Part shown: piece after piece, positions 1 to 4,710 of the stretch | Layout of the letters: each line of letters opens with the position of its first letter | How positions within the stretch are numbered: position 1 is the first letter of the stretch | IMG/VR virus record: IMGVR_UViG_3300032293_000181 | Coordinates: 1-30,121 of that record | Origin: a virus | Direction: 5' to 3' (one strand) | Length of the DNA stretch: 30,121 nt | The notes under the pieces: model-generated | Databases searched by the model: none | What the model was told of the DNA's origin: nothing | Seen by the model: the letters and a program-made list of their open reading frames with translations, nothing else | Made by a program: the position numbers and the translations under genes

Positions 1-123
1 ATGCAAAAAGCCCACGTTTCCCTTCATGGATTCCAAAACGATGGGTTCGGAGTACGGTGTGATGCGTCCGCCCGTTTCTGTCTCCTTGACCTTGCGCACG
101 TGTATGTGCGTGAATCTCCAATC
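1..123. repeat. Direct terminal repeat, copy 1 (circular closure)
   Basis: These 123 bases are identical to the last 123 bases (29999..30121). The repeat lies inside the helicase gene, and the frame continues correctly across the join. It is therefore best read as the overlap an assembler leaves when a circular or circularly permuted genome is cut at an arbitrary point, giving a unit length of 29,998 bp. A true short terminal repeat of the packaged DNA cannot be excluded, but its position inside a coding sequence argues against it. Confidence 0.95.
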
Positions 124-867
124 GACTGGGTGGCCAGCATAACGATGGCACACGACTACACAGTCGGCTCGGTTGCCCCACTTGCCCCCTCCTTCAATAT
201 CCGCAATACCTACGGGCATAGGAAGGCCTGCGTATTCGTGCTTGTCGTGGTGGACTTTTCGCATCGCCTCGGTCACGGGGTGCGTGCTTACGATGGTGGT
301 GATTTGGTTCGAGTGGCTGAACACACGGAAGGCACTTGCCACCTCGTAGTGATATTCGTGCATTGATACCTTTCCAAGGCGGGTCTGATCGGTGCGCAGG
401 GAGTTATACGGGTCAACAAATGCACCCGTGTAGTCCCAGTCCGCCAATGCCTCTCCGTAAATATCAAGCAGCTCGAATGCTGAAAGGATCTTGTTCGGGT
501 TTATGAACTTGAAAAAGTCATCCAGGAAAGCCAGGTCGGAGTACATTCGCTGGGGATCAATCATGTTGATCGGCTTCCCGTTTAGGAACTCCACCAACTT
601 CCGCTGAATTGAATGCACCTCGTTCTCTGCCGTGTAGCAAAGCCACTTCTTGCCGTAGGTGATGGACTGCATGAGCATCAGGTAGAACATCGTGTGCGTC
701 TTGCCCACGTTGGCATGCCCCGTGGTAACGATGAACTCACCTGGCTTGAACCGAAGGAAGTCATCAATGGCATCGTTTCCGATGCGACCCATGTCGAAGT
801 ATTTACCCATTTGCGCTCGTTCGAGGTACGGAAGGGTGTCCGTAAGGGAGATAATATCTGAATGCAT
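1..867 (-). CDS. DnaB-type (SF4, RecA-fold) replicative helicase, first 289 codons; continues at 29998..29957
   Basis: ATP-driven DNA unwinding motor, probably for phage replication. The gene starts at ATG 867 and runs off base 1. Across the circular junction it ends at TGA 29957..29959, for 302 residues in total. It contains a Walker A motif GHANVGKT at residues 50-57, a CYTAENE motif, a Walker B strand AFVDPYNSL, a THP motif in IVSTHPVTEA (sensor-like H3) and a C-terminal WGNRADCVVV block. This is the order seen in SF4/DnaB C-terminal domains. The N-terminal DnaB primase-interaction domain is missing, so this is a RecA-core-only form, as in some small phages. The start is preceded by the leader AAAACCAATCA and a TATGTTTG box at 886..893, directly after a terminator. 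A recombinational ATPase is the main alternative. Confidence 0.85.
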   Translation of the reverse strand, partial: MHSDIISLTDTLPYLERAQMGKYFDMGRIGNDAIDDFLRFKPGEFIVTTGHANVGKTHTMFYLMLMQSITYGKKWLCYTAENEVHSIQRKLVEFLNGKPINMIDPQRMYSDLAFLDDFFKFINPNKILSAFELLDIYGEALADWDYTGAFVDPYNSLRTDQTRLGKVSMHEYHYEVASAFRVFSHSNQITTIVSTHPVTEAMRKVHHDKHEYAGLPMPVGIADIEGGGKWGNRADCVVVCHRYAGHPVDWRFTHIHVRKVKETETGGRITPYSEPIVLESMKGNVGFLH

Positions 868-868
868 T

Positions 869-879
869 TGATTGGTTTT
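869..879 (-). promoter_or_regulatory. Leader motif AAAACCAATCA before the helicase start
   Basis: On the minus strand AAAACCAATCA ends one base before ATG 867. The same motif precedes starts at 1675, 2032 and 27752, with variants before 1407 and 27139. An exact reverse complement sits at 947..957 on the other side of the terminator. Confidence 0.55.
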
Positions 880-885
880 ATTTTG

Positions 886-893
886 CAAACATA
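886..893 (-). promoter_or_regulatory. Putative -7 box TATGTTTG upstream of the helicase
   Basis: Perfect match to the Bacteroidetes -7 consensus TAnnTTTG, 18 nt before the helicase ATG and immediately after the terminator U-tract. No TTG is seen 19-21 bp upstream, where terminator hairpin sequence lies, so a host-type -33 element is missing. A phage-modified polymerase (for example with the sigma factor at 28758..29300) could be needed; that is inference. Confidence 0.45.
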
Positions 894-927
894 TTAAAAA
901 AAAAGAAGGTGGGGTGTTACCCCCACC
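893..927 (-). terminator. Rho-independent terminator between the OB-fold gene and the helicase
   Basis: In the minus-strand RNA a 7-bp GC-rich stem (GGUGGGG / CCCCACC, 927..921 with 914..908) with a 6-nt loop is followed by UUC and nine U residues. It lies 27 nt past the stop of the gene at 955..1407. It closes the early unit, and a new -7 box follows immediately. Confidence 0.8.
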
Positions 928-946
928 CTCCTACCTAGGTGCCACC

Positions 947-957
947 AAAACCAATCA
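947..957 (-). repeat. Distal arm of an 11-nt perfect inverted repeat (partner 869..879)
   Basis: The plus strand reads AAAACCAATCA here and TGATTGGTTTT at 869..879. In a readthrough minus-strand transcript the arms can pair around the terminator hairpin and bury the helicase leader. The arm overlaps the stop codon of the upstream gene. Confidence 0.6.
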
Positions 958-1407
958 GAAAGGCACCTCGGTTACACGCTCGGCCATGTGCTGCGCATGG
1001 CTTACTTCTTTTTTCTCGTTTGCCATCCAGTCATTGAAGATCTGGGCGGTAGCGAGAACTTTGTCTTGGCCGATTGGCTGGCCTTGACCAATGAATGCGT
1101 TGCAGTATTCGACTGCTGCTTTCAATGCTACCTGACGGATGATTGATGCGCTGCGAGCGGAATCGTCTGCGGGCTTGCGGTATGCGCTTGCGCCTCCTCC
1201 GTTGTAAGCAGGGCGATCAATTTTAATGGTTCCCTTCTCGTTGATCGTGAAGGCCAACTCGTCACCTGGCTGGTGTGGCTCGCTGGAGTTCTTTGAGAAG
1301 ATCGTACCATGCCGACCATCGTCAAAGGTCATTTGGTATTTGTAGAATGTTGCACCATCGCCTGATGTCCAGGTACCTGCGGGGGAGATTGATGTTACTT
1401 TTGCCAT
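955..1407 (-). CDS. Putative OB-fold single-stranded DNA-binding-like protein (150 aa)
   Basis: Residues 1-65 look like a small beta-barrel: alternating hydrophobic strands with aromatic residues (FYKYQMTFDDGRHGTIF), then a GDELAFTINEKGTIKI strand. A basic and serine-rich linker and a helical tail follow (SIIRQVALKAAVEYC, LATAQIFNDWM). From memory, Bacteroidetes phages often carry such OB-like proteins beside replication genes; the function here is inferred from that and from the position between RusA and the helicase. It lacks the acidic C-terminal tip of a typical SSB. ATG 1407 is preceded by AAAAAACCAGTC, a variant of the leader motif, and by a TAAATTTG box at 1431..1438. A strong terminator follows. 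Confidence 0.55.
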   Translation of the reverse strand: MAKVTSISPAGTWTSGDGATFYKYQMTFDDGRHGTIFSKNSSEPHQPGDELAFTINEKGTIKIDRPAYNGGGASAYRKPADDSARSASIIRQVALKAAVEYCNAFIGQGQPIGQDKVLATAQIFNDWMANEKKEVSHAQHMAERVTEVPF

Positions 1408-1430
1408 GACTGGTTTTTTAAGTTATTAAA

Positions 1431-1438
1431 CAAATTTA
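1431..1438 (-). promoter_or_regulatory. Putative -7 box TAAATTTG upstream of the OB-fold gene
   Basis: Matches TAnnTTTG exactly, 23 nt before ATG 1407, overlapping the stop of the upstream gene. No clear TTG lies at 19-21 bp, so the call is tentative. Confidence 0.35.
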
Positions 1439-1675
1439 CAATTTTATTTTGACTTGGGGAAATTTTCCATTTGAGATACGCTCCCAGTATTTGTGACCTT
1501 CTTTTGATTGTTCCCAGGTAAATGCTCCCAATACAAACAAACGCAATGTGTATTCTGCACGGCTGCAGAAAATGAATCTGGCTTGCTTGGCTCCGTGTTG
1601 CTTAATCACGTTGCGCATCCACTTGATCTGGATCTCCCTCGGTAGGGATTTTAGGCATTCGACTGCTGTTTTCAT
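1436..1675 (-). CDS. Conserved-type small phage protein of unknown function (79 aa)
   Basis: I do not recognise a catalytic family. The start MKTAVECLKSLP and a basic, aromatic middle (AEYTLRLFVLGAFTWEQSKEGHKYWE) suggest a compact helical protein. It begins like the two paralogues at 25825 and 26064 (MKTA / MKQTA), which may be chance. ATG 1675 is preceded directly by AAAAAAACCAATCAC, the leader motif, but no TAnnTTTG box is visible upstream. It sits between a coiled-coil protein and the OB-fold protein in the early unit. Confidence 0.7.
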   Translation of the reverse strand: MKTAVECLKSLPREIQIKWMRNVIKQHGAKQARFIFCSRAEYTLRLFVLGAFTWEQSKEGHKYWERISNGKFPQVKIKL

Positions 1676-1688
1676 GTGATTGGTTTTT

Positions 1689-1847
1689 TTAGCTGCGCAG
1701 CTCTTGGAGCAATGCGTTTTTTATGACTTCATTCTCGGCTTCCAGAAATTCAATCTTGGATGCCATTGCCTCCACTCGGTGCTGAAGGAACTCGATCAGC
1801 TCTTTTGCTGCATCGGGGGATAGGTTCATGCGGCTAGTGTATTCCAT
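1689..1847 (-). CDS. Small coiled-coil protein (52 aa)
   Basis: Unknown function. The start ATG 1847 shares a base with the upstream stop (TGATG), which decides the start: a longer frame reading back to 2090 overlaps the whole upstream gene and is poor coding sequence. The C-terminal half (residues 18-50) is a heptad-like helix with ELIEFLQHRVEAMASKIEFL. It is probably a small regulatory or accessory protein of the early unit. Confidence 0.6.
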   Translation of the reverse strand: MEYTSRMNLSPDAAKELIEFLQHRVEAMASKIEFLEAENEVIKNALLQELRS

Positions 1848-2032
1848 CAGTTGTTGGATGTTAAAGTGAATCCAAACTCTTCTGCGTAGTCGGTTGCTCC
1901 GATCTCGCCCCAGACCTCCATGGTCTTGATGGTTTCGTCCTCTAGGTAGACGATTGACAAAGTACCTCCGATGAACTCGGCTTCTACTTTTTTGGCATTG
2001 TATAATGCCTCGTTCGTGATTTTGATTTGCAT
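1847..2032 (-). CDS. Small acidic early protein of unknown function (61 aa)
   Basis: Not recognised. Short beta-strands and an acidic character (VEAEFIGGTLSIVYLEDE; TMEVWGEIGATDYAEEFG) suggest a small beta-rich protein. It is the first gene behind the best promoter of the early region (2061..2090) and has the leader AAAACCAATCA four bases before its ATG. It is therefore probably well expressed early. Confidence 0.65.
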   Translation of the reverse strand: MQIKITNEALYNAKKVEAEFIGGTLSIVYLEDETIKTMEVWGEIGATDYAEEFGFTLTSNN

Positions 2033-2035
2033 GTC

Positions 2036-2046
2036 TGATTGGTTTT
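2036..2046 (-). promoter_or_regulatory. Leader motif AAAACCAATCA before the gene at 1847..2032
   Basis: Copy of the leader element, 3 nt from ATG 2032 and inside the transcript expected from the promoter at 2061..2090. Confidence 0.5.
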
Positions 2047-2060
2047 GTTGTTAGACATGG

Positions 2061-2090
2061 CAAACATAAAACGACTTTTTGGATTGGCAA
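2061..2090 (-). promoter_or_regulatory. Bacteroidetes-type promoter TTG-N19-TATGTTTG
   Basis: On the minus strand TTG (2090..2088) lies 19 bp before TATGTTTG (2068..2061), matching the known -33/-7 arrangement of the primary sigma factor of Bacteroidetes. It sits in the 66-bp gap after the RusA-like gene, and transcription would start about 20 nt before ATG 2032. Confidence 0.65.
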
Positions 2091-2098
2091 TAACTTTT

Positions 2099-2488
2099 TT
2101 ACAATTTTTTTCCAATTATTTTCAGAACCCCAGTGTTTACGGGCAATTCCTTATCTCTGGAAATTGTCAATTTGGTAAAAAACTTGCTCGTATCATCCTT
2201 GCAACCGCCCCAATATCGGAAAGCATCAGCTCCAAACTTGATGGCCATGATGCAGTTGTCATTGTCGTATCGGTAGTTGTGGGTGAGATGGATCTCATAA
2301 TCTGCCAATACGACCTTTCTCTCCAATCCCAACTGGGCGAGTAGGTGGTGCTTAATAATATCGCCCTCCTTTTTTCGGATCGCCCAATGCCTACCCGAGT
2401 AGAATTTGTTTAGCGATGGGATCTTTCCCAGTATCAGCTCATAGGAATGAATCTCCGAAGTTGCCGTGCAGGTCGTAGTGATCTCCAT
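2099..2488 (-). CDS. RusA-like Holliday junction resolvase (129 aa)
   Basis: Expected to cut four-way DNA junctions formed during phage replication or recombination. The sequence has the RusA layout: an N-terminal PSLNKFYSGRHWAIRKK segment, the acidic site YDNDN at residues 74-78 (RusA family DxDN), a further Asp at 88 and KDD at 97-99 near the C-terminal third. Length fits the family (about 120-140). It lies in the early unit just downstream of a small unknown gene (8-nt gap). Catalysis is inferred from these acidic residues; overall similarity looks distant, so a related nuclease fold is possible. Confidence 0.7.
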   Translation of the reverse strand: MEITTTCTATSEIHSYELILGKIPSLNKFYSGRHWAIRKKEGDIIKHHLLAQLGLERKVVLADYEIHLTHNYRYDNDNCIMAIKFGADAFRYWGGCKDDTSKFFTKLTISRDKELPVNTGVLKIIGKKL

Positions 2489-2496
2489 TGTTACCG

Positions 2497-2685
2497 TTAG
2501 ACATTATTGCCCGCCAGCGTGATGCCTCCTTCTTTTCGGTATTTTCTTTCGTCTCTTGTGACGCTTTCTTGCTTGGGGTAGTCGCAGAACCCGAAGTGGT
2601 TGAGGAACGCATTGGTGTAGTCGTTTTTAGCACGGCCTTCTTCTACGGCCAGGTAGTATTTGCGTTTGCGGTTGTCTGTTGGCAT
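2497..2685 (-). CDS. Small basic early protein, unknown (62 aa)
   Basis: No family recognised. The N-terminus is very basic (MPTDNRKRKYYLAVEEGRAK), followed by YTNAFLNHFGF and more charged residues. It is the first gene after the noncoding region at 2686..2944. A copy of the leader motif lies about 40 nt upstream at 2727..2737 instead of next to the start, so either the leader is longer or that copy has another role. An overlapping frame at 2439..2633 was rejected as less gene-like. Confidence 0.55.
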   Translation of the reverse strand: MPTDNRKRKYYLAVEEGRAKNDYTNAFLNHFGFCDYPKQESVTRDERKYRKEGGITLAGNNV

Positions 2686-2944
2686 GTTGCAAAATTGTTC
2701 TAAAAAAAAATAAAAACAAATTTGCGTGATTGGTTTTTTTGTTTATTTTACCAAAGTAAGTAGTATATAACTAGTTAAGTAAGTTAAGTAATACTAGTTA
2801 AGTTATTTAGTTAGTTAGTTACTTAAGTACGTAAGTAAAATTAAAAATAAAATAAATCCTGCGATTTAAGCCACGTTCTACTAACCACCTATACCAACAT
2901 ACCACTTTTGGTATTAAATGCGTTACAACGCACCTAAATGCCCT
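2686..2944. other. Noncoding region with AGTT-rich direct repeats and two dyads
   Basis: About 259 bp with no credible gene, the largest noncoding gap in the genome. From high to low coordinates it holds a dyad TGCGTTGTAACGCA near 2919..2932, a dyad ATACCA-CTTT-TGGTAT at about 2899..2914, and an AT-rich block at about 2760..2840 built of TTAAGT/AGTT units. ACTAGTTAAGT occurs twice in that block (2770..2780 and 2793..2803). It lies between the last lysis gene and the first early gene. It could be a replication origin, an early control region or both; no DnaA box or full promoter is visible. Confidence 0.6.
2727..2737 (-). promoter_or_regulatory. Leader motif AAAACCAATCA in the early noncoding region
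   Basis: Exact 11-nt copy of the element found before the starts at 867, 1675, 2032 and 27752. Here no ATG follows directly; the next gene starts about 42 nt downstream. A near match to the -7 box (TTACTTTG) lies a few bases upstream. Confidence 0.45.
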
Positions 2945-3325
2945 CTATCGCTTAATTAAGAGTGCAAATCCAAACACAACCATCGCAGCCACTATCAACT
3001 GCCAAAAAAAAGAACTCACGCCCCTATCTCTTGTCTGGATCTTTACGGGCACGTTCTTCGTGATTCGGATCGTGTCGGGTATGCACGTGGCACTTACTCG
3101 GATAGTGTCCCAGCTGCGCACCAACTTCACACGCACCTTTTCATTTGTCACCGTGATGCTATCAATCTCACGCAGCACTAGCGTATCGGTCAGCTTCCGC
3201 TCCTTCGTCACGATCACCGTGTCGTATCGGTATCTCCAAACCTCTCCGCCTTTCTTCACGGCCTGCTTCAAATGCCATTCCGCACTGCATCCAGCCAATA
3301 GCAACAGCAAAACGATTGCTCTCAC
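2945..3325 (-). CDS. Unimolecular-spanin-like lipoprotein (126 aa)
   Basis: Proposed last lysis protein, joining inner and outer membranes of the Gram-negative host. The N-terminus is a lipoprotein signal with lipobox LAGC and acylated Cys at residue 13. The middle (residues 20-100) is strand-rich with repeated DT(I/V/L) units (YDTVIVTKE, LTDTLVLRE, SWDTIRV, IPDTIRI). The C-terminus (about 105-124, FFWQLIVAAMVVFGFALLI) is one membrane helix followed by KR. Lipid anchor at one end and membrane helix at the other is the u-spanin topology known from phage T1. It overlaps the endolysin end by 4 nt (ATGA). Function is inferred from topology and position. Confidence 0.75.
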   Translation of the reverse strand: MRAIVLLLLLAGCSAEWHLKQAVKKGGEVWRYRYDTVIVTKERKLTDTLVLREIDSITVTNEKVRVKLVRSWDTIRVSATCIPDTIRITKNVPVKIQTRDRGVSSFFWQLIVAAMVVFGFALLIKR

Positions 3326-3741
3326 TTGAATGGCACGTATTTAGTGGCTCCCTTCTCACGCTTTGCACGAAGTGCTTGCCCTCGGTTCTTGCTCTGTGAG
3401 TACGATACATGCACCCAATCGGGTTGCTCCTTGTCTCCGAACTCCCAAATGAGTTGGTCAAATTCTACATTGTCTTTGATCCAATGGAACAACGCAGCAT
3501 TGTCAACGCATTGGCAATCAGCCGCCTCGCCTTTCATGTGCTGGCTTGACCTACTGCCCCCAATAGCAGCATTGACTCGTGCATTCCTGAAGCCAGAAGT
3601 GATACGGATGGCTCCCAGGGCTTCTCTCGCTGGTTGTAAGACGTTTTCTATCAACGCCTGGAGGTTTTCCTTCTGCTCTTGATTTGGCTCGTTGTGAATG
3701 CCCGTTTTCGTAACGCACAATTCTTTGATGGTAAAATTCAT
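3322..3741 (-). CDS. Endolysin, zinc D-Ala-D-Ala peptidase, M15 family (139 aa)
   Basis: Cell-wall peptidase that should cleave peptide cross-links for host lysis. The M15 zinc ligands are visible: SxxHxxGxAxD around His68 and Asp75 (SSQHMKGEAADCQC) and His111 in DWVHVSY; ITSGFRN is the usual substrate-side strand. Length fits single-domain M15 phage enzymes and there is no signal peptide, so release would depend on a holin. ATG 3741 was chosen because the upstream in-frame start at 3768 is a TTG and adds residues atypical for the family. Neighbours are two small membrane proteins upstream and the spanin-like gene downstream. Confidence 0.88.
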   Translation of the reverse strand: MNFTIKELCVTKTGIHNEPNQEQKENLQALIENVLQPAREALGAIRITSGFRNARVNAAIGGSRSSQHMKGEAADCQCVDNAALFHWIKDNVEFDQLIWEFGDKEQPDWVHVSYSQSKNRGQALRAKREKGATKYVPFK

Positions 3742-3804
3742 TTCGTTGTAACTTGTCTTATATGGCAATTATTGCAAGGCATCTATCCGCTAAATGGGAC
3801 TTTA

Positions 3805-3981
3805 TTATTTGTCTAGCTTTTTATCTCCATCCCGTGCCATCATCAGCGCAAATCCGCCCATCAAAAAGGCGGAGAACTCCGATAGCGTTGCTTTCTCAAA
3901 CCACACCAACCCACCCCCGAACATGATCAGCACCAATCCGAAGGCCGTGGTTTTCCAGTTGCGAAAGATCCGCTCGATCAT
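3805..3981 (-). CDS. Small membrane protein, holin candidate (58 aa)
   Basis: Begins at ATG 3981 overlapping the upstream stop (ATGA) and ends at TAA 3805..3807. The protein has a basic N-terminus (MIERIFRNWKTT), a hydrophobic stretch AFGLVLIMFGGGLVWF and a second FSAFLMGGFALMMA, then a charged tail DGDKKLDK. Two potential membrane helices next to the endolysin make it a good holin or holin-like candidate; the family is not certain. Confidence 0.7.
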   Translation of the reverse strand: MIERIFRNWKTTAFGLVLIMFGGGLVWFEKATLSEFSAFLMGGFALMMARDGDKKLDK

Positions 3982-4139
3982 TTGTTCCGCTTTACATCTC
4001 TAGCCCATCGCCACAACGTGTACGAAAGGGAAGCCAAAAGCACAACGATCCCCAGGATCTGATGGATTTGGGCGATCAATACTCCGCCCGTTGTCAATGA
4101 CCATGTAGTTACTACGGCCTCCGTGCTATCGCTTTTCAT
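3978..4139 (-). CDS. Small single-helix membrane protein, holin or antiholin candidate (53 aa)
   Basis: ATG 4139 overlaps the upstream stop (ATGA), which favours it over an earlier in-frame start at 4166. One strong membrane helix (about 26-43, ILGIVVLLASLSYTLW) is followed by a basic tail (RWARDVKRNK), giving an N-out, C-in prediction. It is part of a run of three small membrane proteins in the lysis cassette. Confidence 0.65.
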   Translation of the reverse strand: MKSDSTEAVVTTWSLTTGGVLIAQIHQILGIVVLLASLSYTLWRWARDVKRNK

Positions 4140-4516
4140 TCCTCTATCGGTGCTGGGGGTTGGCAATAGGCGGCATCTGGGTTGGCTGCGCAGTATTCAG
4201 CAGCGTAAACTTCCTCCCATCCTGCAAAGATGTGAATGCCGCAAGGTGCAGGCCACACAACCGATTCAGCATAGGCGGCAAGCGGCTCGTTCTGCCATAA
4301 GATGTCAACGGCATAGTTTGGATTCTCGGCTACACAGATGCGCTCTCCTTGCTCGTTTGTTTCCCATTGGGTGCAGATATGCCCCAACTCTACAACGGCC
4401 ACTACAAGCTCCGTATTCCACGTTGTTTCCGTAATGCCATCCAACGAGATGGTTGTTGTTTCTATTGCTTTTTTGGCTGTTGCCCAGTCAGCAAATTCGT
4501 ATTTGTTGAATGTCAT
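4136..4516 (-). CDS. Unknown protein downstream of the receptor-binding gene (126 aa)
   Basis: Not recognised. It is acidic and rich in Trp, Ala and Cys (late segments GWEEVYAAEYCAANPDAAYC), with no membrane helix. It lies between two membrane proteins, with ATGA overlaps at both ends, in the region between tail fibre and lysis genes. It could be a fibre-associated or lysis accessory protein; nothing in the sequence decides. Confidence 0.65.
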   Translation of the reverse strand: MTFNKYEFADWATAKKAIETTTISLDGITETTWNTELVVAVVELGHICTQWETNEQGERICVAENPNYAVDILWQNEPLAAYAESVVWPAPCGIHIFAGWEEVYAAEYCAANPDAAYCQPPAPIEE

Positions 4517-4710
4517 AGTAAGTAAATAAATAATCCGCCTAAAAGTGTTGCAATCAAATCCTTGTAGTCAAATCCTCCGTATCTTATTTCGTCTATTAAT
4601 TCCTTGCCTGCTGCTGCGACAAGCACGACCAACATACTACCCGAAATAAGATAAAGCACCGCACCACCTACGAAGTGCAGTACCTTATCGAATGAAGTCC
4701 AAGAACTCAT
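4513..4710 (-). CDS. Small two-helix membrane protein, VanZ/YfiM-like motif (65 aa)
   Basis: Contains FDKVLHFVGGAVLYL, a membrane segment SGSMLVVLVAAAGKE, and GGFDYKDLIATLLGGLFIYLL. The LHFxxG plus KExxDExxxGGFDxxDLxAT pattern resembles small membrane proteins of the VanZ-like or DUF2279 type, often seen in phage lysis regions. It overlaps both neighbours by 4 nt. A holin or accessory membrane role is plausible. Confidence 0.65.
   Translation of the reverse strand: MSSWTSFDKVLHFVGGAVLYLISGSMLVVLVAAAGKELIDEIRYGGFDYKDLIATLLGGLFIYLL

Noticed and set aside
1-123. True terminal repeat of the packaged DNA
   Set aside because: The repeat lies within the helicase coding sequence and has the size of an assembler overlap; read-end data would be needed to support it.
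1-366. Plus-strand open frame of 121 codons at the window start
   Set aside because: It is antisense to the helicase, whose Walker motifs and cross-junction frame are clear.
1689-2090. 133-codon minus-strand frame reading back to 2090
   Set aside because: The upstream part overlaps the whole gene at 1847..2032 and the promoter, and is Arg-rich, non-protein-like sequence; only 1689..1847 is kept.
2761-2840. AGTT/TTAAGT repeats as a CRISPR array
   Set aside because: Units are only 4-11 bases and lack equal-length spacers.
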